This document shows positions 1 through 6,636 of a DNA stretch of 14,238 bases, one piece after another. The translations under genes and the position numbers were made by a program. The notes under the pieces are model-generated. The model had not been told where the DNA came from, searched no databases, and saw only the letters and a program-made list of their open reading frames with translations. Location of the stretch: NCBI GenBank assembly GCA_009920225.1, contig RGAJ01000013.1, positions 1-14,238 on the forward strand. The letters run 5' to 3'. This DNA comes from Paracoccaceae bacterium (GTDB lineage Bacteria > Pseudomonadota > Alphaproteobacteria > Rhodobacterales > Rhodobacteraceae). Numbering within the stretch: position 1 is the stretch's first letter; each line of letters starts with the position of its first letter.

Positions 1-464
1 TTCGGGTTTCCCGCCATTTCAAATTGGGCGACCATTGGGAAAATCGCTTGGGCCGCGACGATTGTGTCTAATCCGTCTGGCAGCCATTCTTCGGCAGGGG
101 AATTGAATCCGTTTTGGTACAGATCGCTGACCTCAAGCCGGCCATCGTGAAACAGGTTTCGAATGGACTTGTGCCCGATATTCCACAGGCCTGTTGCATT
201 GCGTGGGATGCGTTTTTTGATGCGATCCGCACCAACACCTGCGGTGCGGTTTTTGCCCATGCCTGACCCGCCTTCGCCAATGCCAAGGCTTTGGCCATCG
301 CTGCTGCCGAAATCGTGATGGTGACACGTGCCGCAGCTGATGTTTTGGTTGCCCGAAAGGATCTTGTCATAAAACAGCAATTGGCCGATTTTTGCCTTTT
401 TAGGGTCTGCATAATGGAAATCAGACGGTGACAAACGTGTTTCACCTGCATAGGCTGATGACAT
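1..464 (-). CDS. Di-heme cytochrome c peroxidase / MauG-family protein, N-terminal part (3' end outside window)
   Basis: The minus-strand frame reads as an exported di-heme cytochrome of the CcpA/MauG family, which use two c-type hemes to reduce peroxide or carry out related oxidations in the periplasm. The first heme site is CGTCH (coded at 335-321), in the family context GNQNISCGTCHHHDF. Downstream come GIGEGGSGMGKNRT, RNATGLWNIG and LFHDGRLE, all typical of the family. The gene runs off the left edge, so the second CxxCH is not visible. The start is uncertain. The only in-frame Met (464) lies inside what looks like the end of a signal peptide (hydrophobic HFIILILSCLFMSSAYA), and no in-frame ATG, GTG or TTG is seen further upstream. 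An out-of-frame ATG at 514 would supply a good signal-peptide start (MLIRF) if one base were added. The family call is firm; substrate and exact start are not. Confidence 0.8.
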   Translation of the reverse strand, partial: MSSAYAGETRLSPSDFHYADPKKAKIGQLLFYDKILSGNQNISCGTCHHHDFGSSDGQSLGIGEGGSGMGKNRTAGVGADRIKKRIPRNATGLWNIGHKSIRNLFHDGRLEVSDLYQNGFNSPAEEWLPDGLDTIVAAQAIFPMVAQFEMAGNP

Positions 465-494
465 GAAAAGGCAGGATAAAATCAGGATGATGAA

Positions 495-974
495 ATGCTG
501 AAACGAATGAGCATGGCGTTGGCCGTCGCGCTGTTCCCCATCGCGGTTTGCGCGGATATTGAACAGGCACGTGATTGGATGGAAGACGGTAAATTCAAGG
601 AAGCGCGCGACGCATTGTGGCCCGCGGCGCGATCTGGAAACGCCGATGCCGAGGAATTGATTGGCGTCATGTATGCAATGGGATTGGGCGTTGATCAGGA
701 TTACGAACGCGCGTTTGATTGGTACTTGCGTTCTGCCATGAAAGGTCACCCAGGGGCGCAATCGGGTGTTGGGTGGTATTATGAGGTCGGATTGGGCATG
801 CCCGCGCCCGATTTGATGCGTGCCTACATGTGGTATGTTTTGTCCACCATCGGCGGAGACCCCGATGCGGCGATCAGTCAGGAAGAAGTGATTAAAAAGA
901 TGACGCCTGAGCAGATTGAAAAAGCGCATGTCCTAATCGACGATTACAGGGTTTGGATGTACCCGTTTCGTTGA
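495..974 (+). CDS. Exported Sel1-like repeat (tetratricopeptide-type) protein
   Basis: This is a 159-residue protein with an N-terminal signal peptide (basic MLKRM, a hydrophobic stretch, likely cleavage after VCA at about residue 20). Two Sel1-like repeats follow. One is at about residues 50-84, with the characteristic A-E-x-x-I-G-x-M-Y-x-x-G-L-G-V and A-x-x-W-Y-x-x-A-M-x-G pattern. The other is at about 86-121, with YYEVGLGMPAPDLMRAYMWY. Sel1 repeats form alpha-helical scaffolds for protein-protein contacts, so this is probably a periplasmic adaptor; no enzymatic role can be read. An AGGA at 484-487 lies seven bases before the ATG. The gene diverges from the cytochrome peroxidase frame with essentially no spacer, so their 5' ends overlap or abut. 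It ends just before the 976-997 hairpin and converges on the TRAP operon, so it is probably unrelated to that operon. Confidence 0.85.
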   Translation: MLKRMSMALAVALFPIAVCADIEQARDWMEDGKFKEARDALWPAARSGNADAEELIGVMYAMGLGVDQDYERAFDWYLRSAMKGHPGAQSGVGWYYEVGLGMPAPDLMRAYMWYVLSTIGGDPDAAISQEEVIKKMTPEQIEKAHVLIDDYRVWMYPFR

Positions 975-975
975 A

Positions 976-997
976 ATGGCGCCCCAAAGGGCGCCAT
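976..997. terminator. Convergent-gene hairpin, probable bidirectional terminator
   Basis: A perfect 9-bp stem, ATGGCGCCC (976-984) and GGGCGCCAT (989-997), closes a 4-base loop. It lies between the stop of the Sel1 gene (974) and the stop of dctP (1006, minus strand). There is no strong T-run on either side, so termination may be incomplete; position and stem make a terminator the best reading. Confidence 0.65.
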
Positions 998-1005
998 CGG
1001 TTCGT

Positions 1006-2064
1006 TTATTGAATGTCTTTTGCACGACCTGCGTTGATGTCGCCTTCGGCGGCCGCAACAGCGTCTGTCAATGCGTTAAAGATCTTGTCGCCGCCGTCTA
1101 CGTTTGCTTTGAACCAATCGTATACAGGTGCAGCAGCTTGTTTGAACGCTGCTTTTTCAGAGGGGCTTGGAACGTATAGATCACCGCCGCCCGCGACGAA
1201 GTCTGCGTAGGCTTGGATTGATTTACGCTTTGGTGACGCAAAAGTTGCCTGCTGTAGTTCGGCAAAGCCGTCTACGACAACTGTACGTAGGCCTTCAGGC
1301 ATCGCCATGAATTTGTCGTTTGACATCCACCACAATGCACCCATGTAGGCGTGACCGTCCAATGTGACGTATTGCAGACCTGCATCTGGGAATTTCATGC
1401 CCATGATGTCGGTGATACCGTTTTTAGAACCGTCAACAACGCCAGTTTGGATCGATGTGAACAGCTCTGGCCATGGAATTGGTGTCGGAGACGCGCCCAG
1501 TGCTTTGACCAATTCTTGTGGAAGGTCGGCTACAACTGTACGGATTTTCAGACCTGATAGGTCTTCTGGTTTTTGAACACGGCGTTTTGTGTTCGCAAAG
1601 TTACGCCAACCGCCTGTGTTACCAATTGTCATCAGACGGATTTTGTCGCCTGAATCTGCCAATGCCATGTCACGCATTGTGCGTGTGAAATCGCCTGACA
1701 GAACATGTTCTGCAACGCGGTCATCTGCCATCAGGTAAGGAAGGTCCAATACTTGAACGTATGGGAAGATACCTGCCGCACCGCCAGATGTCGAAATGTA
1801 TACGTCGATGGAGCCATCAGCAACACCTTGCAAACATTCTGCACCGTTTGAACACAGTTGCGTACCGATGAACAATTCAACGGCGATTGCACCGTTTGAT
1901 GCAGATTCAACATAGTTTTTAAAGACAACTAGACCGTCATAGTCTTCGTCGTTTTCATTTGAGTTTGCGGTCGCACGGATTGTGAAATCCGCAGCATTGG
2001 CCGCGATTGCACTGGTTGCCAGCAATGCTGCTGTCGCCAGTGACTTAAGAGTACCCTTTAGCAT
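1006..2064 (-). CDS. dctP: TRAP transporter substrate-binding protein, DctP family
   Basis: This is a 352-residue periplasmic binding protein of a tripartite ATP-independent periplasmic transporter. The signal peptide is residues 1-24 (MLKGTLKS then a hydrophobic segment, cleavage after ANA). The family signature is clear at residues 171-212: GLKIRTVVADLPQELVKALG, then PTPIPWPELFTSIQTGVVDG. Arg175 aligns with the conserved Arg that binds the ligand's anionic group in DctP proteins. Two cysteines (C71 and C77), where most relatives have none, could form a disulfide near the lobe interface. The ATG is preceded by an ideal ribosome site, AGGGAGG (2077-2071), suggesting high expression, as expected for the binding protein. 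It is the last gene of the minus-strand operon, 26 bases after dctM. The operon's desulfonation genes suggest an organosulfonate ligand, but the sequence does not prove it. TRAP systems for taurine, isethionate and dihydroxypropanesulfonate are known precedents. Confidence 0.93.
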   Translation of the reverse strand: MLKGTLKSLATAALLATSAIAANAADFTIRATANSNENDEDYDGLVVFKNYVESASNGAIAVELFIGTQLCSNGAECLQGVADGSIDVYISTSGGAAGIFPYVQVLDLPYLMADDRVAEHVLSGDFTRTMRDMALADSGDKIRLMTIGNTGGWRNFANTKRRVQKPEDLSGLKIRTVVADLPQELVKALGASPTPIPWPELFTSIQTGVVDGSKNGITDIMGMKFPDAGLQYVTLDGHAYMGALWWMSNDKFMAMPEGLRTVVVDGFAELQQATFASPKRKSIQAYADFVAGGGDLYVPSPSEKAAFKQAAAPVYDWFKANVDGGDKIFNALTDAVAAAEGDINAGRAKDIQ

Positions 2065-2090
2065 ATCATACCTCCCTGGTTTGCAATGGG

Positions 2091-3383
2091 TTAATTCACA
2101 AACCCCGTCAGACGGGGAATTGTCATCGAAATGGCCGGAATAAACGTGATCAAAAAGATCACGGCAACTTCGACCAGTAGGAATGGAATAATGGCTTTCG
2201 CGATGCTTTCGACACGTTCGCCGGACACCGACGACGCAACAAAGAGCACCAAGCCCATGGGGGGGGTGGCCAGACCCACGGTCAAGTTCACGCTCATGAT
2301 GATCGCGAAATGAACGGGGTGAACACCCAAATCAACAAAAATTGGCGCAAGGATCGGCCCCAGGATAATGATCGCCGGACCTGCATCCAAGAACATACCA
2401 ACCGCGAAAAGCAACAGGTTGATCAGCAACAACAAGACCAGCGGATTGTCTGACAGACCCAAGATCCAATGGGCAAGCGTTTCTGGCGCGTGGCTTAGGC
2501 TGACCACGGTTTTAAAGGCCATAGCCGCCCCAACCAACAACAAAACCACTGCAGACGTCATCGCAGAGCGTGCAAAGACATCAGACAGATCAGACAGTCG
2601 TAAGGTGCGCAGCACGAACAGACCGATGAACATGGCATATCCCACGGCGACGGCTGCGGCCTCGGTCGGGGTAAAGATGCCGCCCAAAATACCGCCCAGA
2701 ATAATGACAGGGGTCATCAATGGGAAAAATGCCTTGAGGCTGGCACCCCCGCGTTCGGACCACGTGTATTTGCGGCTTGCCACGGGGAAATCATATTTGT
2801 CGGCCATGACCTTTACTGCCAACATCAACCCAATGCCGACCAAAATACCCGGTACGATCCCTGCCAAAAAGAGCGCTGCAACGCTTTCGCCCATAACATA
2901 GGCGTAGATGATCATAATGCCAGAGGGTGGAATAATCGGGCCGATTACCGAACTTGCCGCTGTAATGGCCGCAGAAAAACGGCGGGTGTAGCCCTGTTTT
3001 TCCATCGCGGGGATCAACATGGATCCAAGCGCAGATGTATCGGCAACCGCTGACCCTGACAGGCCAGCAAACAACATCGACGACAGAATGTTCACATGGG
3101 CCAAGCCGCCGCGCAGATGGCCCATCATCGCTTGGGCGAATTCGACCAGGCGTTCGGTGATCCCGCCACGGTTCATCAATTCACCCGCCAACATGAAAAA
3201 CGGGATCGCCATCAAGGGAAAGCTGTCCATGCCGTTGTACACATTGCGGTATAGCAACGCGATGTCGCGTTCTTGGCCGTTGAGCCACAACAAGGCACCC
3301 GGCGCGATCAAAAGCGCGAAAAATACCGGCAAGCCAATGAGAAGGAATACCAAGAAGACGGGTAGAAACCAGACCAACATCAT
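2091..3383 (-). CDS. dctM: TRAP transporter large permease, DctM family
   Basis: This is a 430-residue polytopic inner-membrane protein, the usual length for stand-alone DctM, the Na+-coupled transport subunit of TRAP systems. Family markers are MAIPFFMLAGELMNRGGI near the N-terminus, IIPPSGIMIIYAY, LGGILGGIFTPTEAAA and the C-terminal ATPPMGLVLF. Hydrophobic segments fill most of the length, fitting 11-12 membrane spans. The start codon overlaps the dctQ stop by four bases (ATGA, 3383-3380), so the two subunits are translationally coupled; AGGAG precedes the start. The ATPP motif is written with a run of eight C on the coding strand (near 2259-2266), a mutable tract inside an otherwise intact frame. 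It works with the DctQ and DctP products next to it. Confidence 0.95.
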   Translation of the reverse strand: MMLVWFLPVFLVFLLIGLPVFFALLIAPGALLWLNGQERDIALLYRNVYNGMDSFPLMAIPFFMLAGELMNRGGITERLVEFAQAMMGHLRGGLAHVNILSSMLFAGLSGSAVADTSALGSMLIPAMEKQGYTRRFSAAITAASSVIGPIIPPSGIMIIYAYVMGESVAALFLAGIVPGILVGIGLMLAVKVMADKYDFPVASRKYTWSERGGASLKAFFPLMTPVIILGGILGGIFTPTEAAAVAVGYAMFIGLFVLRTLRLSDLSDVFARSAMTSAVVLLLVGAAMAFKTVVSLSHAPETLAHWILGLSDNPLVLLLLINLLLFAVGMFLDAGPAIIILGPILAPIFVDLGVHPVHFAIIMSVNLTVGLATPPMGLVLFVASSVSGERVESIAKAIIPFLLVEVAVIFLITFIPAISMTIPRLTGFVN

Positions 3384-3973
3384 TCTGCTCCTTGGCTTTG
3401 GGCGACAACTGGGATCACGGGTAATTGGTCGCGCCCCCCCAAAACGTCAATGAATTGGCGCAACAAAAGTTCCACCGTGACCAGCGTCATCAGGACAACA
3501 CCAACGAATAAAGACATGTACATCCAAGCCAATTTTAATTTGACGATCTTGTACCCAATCCAATCCAACGGAATGCGCAGGGACGATGACGCAAACAACC
3601 AGCCAGAATTCACATGGTTCCACCCCAGTTTGATGGCAAATGTCAAAACGATCAACATCATGATCAGCAAAACAATCGATAAAGTCCGAAGAACAACGGG
3701 CGCCAAGAATTGGTGAAGCGTTTCAATCGCGACAAACCCACCTTGTCGCAGTGCGATGGGGCCCATCAATCCCGTCAACCACAACATTAAAAACCGCGCA
3801 GCTTCGTCAGGCCAAGGCAGGGCGTTGTTCAAGATATATCTGCAAAACACCTGTAACAACGTCACGGCCACCATCAATGCAATAGCCACCACCGAAATAC
3901 GCTTTCCGATGGTGCCCGCAAGGGTATTCACAAATGCCAGTGGGGACAAAATCCCCAATAATAGTGTCTTCAA
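3380..3973 (-). CDS. dctQ: TRAP transporter small permease, DctQ family (TTG start)
   Basis: This is a 197-residue four-span membrane protein, the small TRAP subunit that pairs with DctM. Hydrophobic segments lie near residues 25-45, 60-78, 95-115 and 148-172. The DctQ signature is at about 41-71, with QVFCRYILNNALPWPDEAAR then FLMLWLTGLMG. The start is TTG (3973-3971), chosen because a strong GGGAGG (3986-3981) sits seven bases upstream. An ATG at 3995 is in another frame, and no other start in this frame has a comparable ribosome site. The C-terminus overlaps dctM by four bases. The 51-base gap to the flavin reductase gene contains a compact hairpin (3989-4004). The gene follows the oxidative enzymes in the same direction, so transport and catabolism are probably co-transcribed. 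Confidence 0.92.
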   Translation of the reverse strand: MKTLLLGILSPLAFVNTLAGTIGKRISVVAIALMVAVTLLQVFCRYILNNALPWPDEAARFLMLWLTGLMGPIALRQGGFVAIETLHQFLAPVVLRTLSIVLLIMMLIVLTFAIKLGWNHVNSGWLFASSSLRIPLDWIGYKIVKLKLAWMYMSLFVGVVLMTLVTVELLLRQFIDVLGGRDQLPVIPVVAQSQGAE

Positions 3974-3986
3974 ACGCGTTCCTCCC
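3971..3986 (-). promoter_or_regulatory. Ribosome binding site deciding a TTG start for dctQ
   Basis: On the minus strand GGGAGG (3986-3981) is followed, after seven bases, by TTG (3973-3971), opening a frame that reads as DctQ from its first residues. This is a strong ribosome site paired with a weak start codon. Confidence 0.75.
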
Positions 3987-3988
3987 TT

Positions 3989-4004
3989 TGCGCATGAATG
4001 CGCA
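3989..4004 (-). other. Intercistronic hairpin upstream of dctQ
   Basis: On the plus strand TGCGCAT-GA-ATGCGCA forms a 7-bp inverted repeat (or 6 bp with a 4-base loop). It lies just before the dctQ ribosome site on the transcript and is not followed by a T-run, so it looks like an mRNA processing or stability element, not a terminator. It could set different levels for the enzyme and transporter segments. That role is inference. Confidence 0.5.
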
Positions 4005-4024
4005 GTTGCGTTTTGACGGTGATG

Positions 4025-4513
4025 TTACTTCAGGAAATCCCCCTGTGCGAAAATCAAAGGATTCCCTGCGTTTATTTCAAAATTATGAACTTGCCCCACG
4101 ATGATCGTATGATCACCGCCATCATGATGCGCAGATAGGCCGCATTCAAACCGCGCAAGACAGCCGTTGATAAGCGGAACATTATGTAACGACGGGGACC
4201 AGTCAACCCCCGAAAAATCATCAGCCGCCTTTGCAAACCGTTTGCACAGATCGATTTGATCTGTTGACAGGATATGGATCGCATAGTGCTGTGCGGTGGA
4301 AAACACGGGATAGCGTTTTGAATCTTTGGAAGATGACCACAAGACCAGCTGCGGATCCAAGGACACGGAATTAAAGCTGTTCGCCGTAATTGCCATGGGG
4401 CCATTTGGCCCTTGGGCTGTGACGATGGTAACACCTGTTGCAAATTGCCCCAAAGCCTGACGAAATAAAACTTTGTTATCCACTGGATATTCTTTCGCTA
4501 AAGCTTGTCCCAT
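4025..4513 (-). CDS. Flavin reductase (FMN reductase component, HpaC/SmoA-like)
   Basis: This is a 162-residue flavin reductase-like domain protein. Such enzymes use NAD(P)H to make free FMNH2 for a partner monooxygenase. Family features are RQALGQFATGVTIVTA (18-33), the FMN-binding core with AITANSFNSVSLDPQLVLWS (41-60) and the C-terminal GDHTIIVGQV (133-142). The length matches short-chain reductases such as HpaC. Its ATG overlaps the aldo/keto reductase stop by one base (TAATG, 4515-4511), so it is translationally coupled. The FMNH2-dependent monooxygenase is encoded two genes upstream in the same operon, making this the likely flavin supplier (SmoA or SsuE role, though SsuE itself is a different fold). 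Whether it prefers NADH or NADPH cannot be read. The family is certain; the pathway role is inferred from context. Confidence 0.9.
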   Translation of the reverse strand: MGQALAKEYPVDNKVLFRQALGQFATGVTIVTAQGPNGPMAITANSFNSVSLDPQLVLWSSSKDSKRYPVFSTAQHYAIHILSTDQIDLCKRFAKAADDFSGVDWSPSLHNVPLINGCLARFECGLSAHHDGGDHTIIVGQVHNFEINAGNPLIFAQGDFLK

Positions 4514-5403
4514 TATGGCACCTCGTTACCTAGGGCAGCGGTGTAAATCTCGTACCATTCTTGACGGTCTAGTTTCACATCACATGCGGTGGAAAGGGTT
4601 GCAATTCGATCAATGTTATTGGTTCCCATGACCGGCAAAATCTTCGACGGATGCGCCAAAAGCCACGCAACCGCAACCGCCGACATGTCAACACCACGAT
4701 CCGCCGCAATGCGCTTCAACGTTGCTGTGACCGTGTCATAGCCGCCGCTGAACAGCTGACCACCTGCCAAAGGTGACCATGCCATCATGGGCACTGCGTT
4801 GCGTTGGTGGAATGCCACATCACCGTTTGTGAACCCCTGATGCGCCAAAACGCTAAGTTCGATTTGGTTGGTGACAAGTGGATTTTTCATTGCTGATGAC
4901 AGCAATTCCCAATCCCACGGGCGAAAGTTCGATACGCCGACGCTGCGAACCTTGCCAGACGCGATCACCTCATCCAAGGCGGCACCCGTTTCATGGTGAT
5001 CCATCATTGGATCGGGGCGATGGATCAACAACAGATCAATGTGATCGATGCCCATCAAACGCAAGGAATGATCGACAGACGCCAAAATATGCGCGCGGCT
5101 GGTGTCATAGTATTTCACACGGGCATCCGCATAGCGGCCAACAGGGGCCACGATATCGCATTTTGTAACGATCTCGATCTTGTTGCGCAGGTCAGAACCA
5201 CGCAGCGCATTGCCCAAGATTTCTTCGGCCATATAGCCGCCATAAATGTCGGCTTGGTCCATGGTGGTGATACCTTGGTCCAAACAGGCCGCTATTTTGT
5301 TGCGCACGTGGTCTGGGGCGGTGTTTGTGTCATCGCCCAAGCGCCACAGCCCATAAACGATGCGCGAAAAATCCAATGATTTAGTGATCGATACGCGTTC
5401 CAT
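4513..5403 (-). CDS. Aldo/keto reductase, YdhF-like (candidate SmoB-type 6-oxo-sugar reductase)
   Basis: This is a 296-residue (alpha/beta)8 NAD(P)H-dependent aldo/keto reductase. The catalytic tetrad is complete: Asp49 and Tyr54 (MDQADIYGG), Lys81 (IVTKCDI) and His128 (LLLIHRPDP). The sequence resembles E. coli YdhF across its length, for example in the DHIDLLLIHRPDPMMD, GKVRSVGVSNF and C-terminal AALGNEVP regions. It sits between a sulfonate monooxygenase and its flavin reductase. Its ATG overlaps the monooxygenase stop by one base (TAATG at 5405-5401), with GGAGA just upstream. An FMNH2-dependent monooxygenase acting on R-CH2-SO3- leaves an aldehyde, so a carbonyl reductase here fits reduction of that product, as SmoB reduces 6-oxo-glucose to glucose in the sulfo-SMO pathway. 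Other aldehydes cannot be excluded. Confidence 0.9.
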   Translation of the reverse strand: MERVSITKSLDFSRIVYGLWRLGDDTNTAPDHVRNKIAACLDQGITTMDQADIYGGYMAEEILGNALRGSDLRNKIEIVTKCDIVAPVGRYADARVKYYDTSRAHILASVDHSLRLMGIDHIDLLLIHRPDPMMDHHETGAALDEVIASGKVRSVGVSNFRPWDWELLSSAMKNPLVTNQIELSVLAHQGFTNGDVAFHQRNAVPMMAWSPLAGGQLFSGGYDTVTATLKRIAADRGVDMSAVAVAWLLAHPSKILPVMGTNNIDRIATLSTACDVKLDRQEWYEIYTAALGNEVP

Positions 5404-6557
5404 TATTTCCGTTCTCCTGCGCCCAAGGGCGTCATTGGTGTTTCAGCCGGAACCCGACCGTATGCATGCGGCAACGAGCATGTTTTCATCTGTGGCAAAA
5501 CCCGAGATCCAAAGTGTTTGCATTCATCAAGATGCGGATATCCAGACAGGATAAATGCCCGAATGCCCATTTTCTGATAGGTTTCCAATTCGCTAAGGAT
5601 TTGGTCTGTCGATCCGACCAAGGCCGCCCCGCACCCAGACCGCGCACGTCCGACGCCTGTCCATAGGTGGGGTTCGATATAACCGTCCAAATCCGCCAAA
5701 TCGCGGTTTTTCGATTGATGCGACACACCCAATGATCCGCTGTCCAAGGCACGTTCACGAATAGCTTGCCCATATTCATCATCAAGCTTTGATGCGATAT
5801 AGCGGGCGTATTCCTTGGCCTCTTGTTCGGTATCGCGCACGATCACATGGACGCGCAAACCGTAATCGAGGGTGCGGTTGTGACGCGCTGCGGCTTCGTT
5901 CGCGGCTTTCATACGCTCTGCGATTTGGTCTTTGGGTTCAGGCCACATCAGATAGACGTCGCAATGTTGACCACACAATTCCAAAGCATCAGGGGAATAG
6001 CCGCCGAAATACAGCATCGGCCCGCCCTTTTGATAGGGCCTTGCGGGATCGGTTGTCAGACCTTGGAAATTATATACCTGACCATGGTAGTTGATTTCGT
6101 CTTGGGTCCAGGATTGTTTTAGAATTTCGACAACTTCGCGGCTTCTTTGATAGCGAAACGAACTGTCCGCTTTTTCACCGGGAAAATCGCTGCTGATGAT
6201 ATTGACGGTCAAACGACCTTTCATCATGTGATCCAGCGTCGCAATCGTGCGGGCCAACATGATAGGCTGCATTTCACCACACCGCACCGCGGCCAGCATG
6301 TTGATGTTTTCTGTAATGGGTGCGCAGCCCGCAACAAAGCTTAGCGTGTCTTGGCCAACTTGATAGGATGATGGGCACAAGATGTTGCGAAAGCCTTGCG
6401 CCTCGGCCTCTTTGACGATGGCGCTGCAATGTTCCCAAGATGACCGGAGATTGCCATCAGGTACGCCCAAGAATTGGTAATCGTCCGAACACAGTGCGGA
6501 AAACCATGATACCTCAACGGCATCCAAATCTGGTGATGTAATGGGCACAACTGTCAT
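5403..6557 (-). CDS. FMNH2-dependent sulfonate monooxygenase, SsuD/SmoC-like (LLM class)
   Basis: This 384-residue TIM-barrel flavin monooxygenase is homologous throughout to alkanesulfonate monooxygenase SsuD. Such enzymes use FMNH2 and O2 to cleave a C-S bond, giving sulfite and an aldehyde. Compared from memory with E. coli SsuD (numbered without Met1), Trp196, Arg226, His228, Arg297 and Tyr331 match Trp205, Arg235, His237 (YGLRVHVIVR), Arg306 (GVGRARSGCG) and Tyr340 (LSGYPHLDE) here, all offset by nine. The sulfonate and flavin pocket therefore looks intact. SsuD Cys54 is replaced; the local alignment puts Val67 there after a one-residue insertion. It is the first gene of the operon and is translationally coupled to the aldo/keto reductase. 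Its ATG at 6557 has AGGG ten bases upstream. The three-gene set points to sulfoquinovose monooxygenase (SmoC), but a simpler alkanesulfonate remains possible. Confidence 0.88.
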   Translation of the reverse strand: MTVVPITSPDLDAVEVSWFSALCSDDYQFLGVPDGNLRSSWEHCSAIVKEAEAQGFRNILCPSSYQVGQDTLSFVAGCAPITENINMLAAVRCGEMQPIMLARTIATLDHMMKGRLTVNIISSDFPGEKADSSFRYQRSREVVEILKQSWTQDEINYHGQVYNFQGLTTDPARPYQKGGPMLYFGGYSPDALELCGQHCDVYLMWPEPKDQIAERMKAANEAAARHNRTLDYGLRVHVIVRDTEQEAKEYARYIASKLDDEYGQAIRERALDSGSLGVSHQSKNRDLADLDGYIEPHLWTGVGRARSGCGAALVGSTDQILSELETYQKMGIRAFILSGYPHLDECKHFGSRVLPQMKTCSLPHAYGRVPAETPMTPLGAGERK

Positions 6558-6636
6558 GCGTGCAGTCCCTGTCTAGTTCGTTATTTTCTACTTGCGTACC
6601 ACCCAATTTGATGTAAATCAATAGTGTATCAATTTT
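6558..6636. promoter_or_regulatory. Divergent promoter/operator region between the monooxygenase operon and the gntR operon
   Basis: This 79-base gap must hold both divergent promoters. It contains TTGAT-GTAA-ATCAA (6608-6621), a perfect 5-bp inverted repeat. A third half-site ATCAA at 6628-6632 lies 11 bases, about one helical turn, after the second. The array ends four bases before the gntR ATG and is a good candidate GntR operator, giving autoregulation and control of both arms. I could not assign -35 and -10 boxes with confidence. Confidence 0.55.

Noticed and set aside
68..451. Minus-strand frame of 127 codons starting inside the cytochrome gene
   Set aside because: The neighbouring frame carries CGTCH and the other peroxidase motifs; this one is a shifted shadow.
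2259..2266. Run of eight G (C on the coding strand) inside dctM as a phase-variation tract
   Set aside because: The run encodes the conserved ATPPMG motif, so codon choice explains it; a single tract without other contingency features is weak evidence.
2368..2901. Open frame of 177 codons on the plus strand
   Set aside because: It is antisense to dctM and Thr/Lys/Pro-rich as expected from reading membrane-protein codons backwards.
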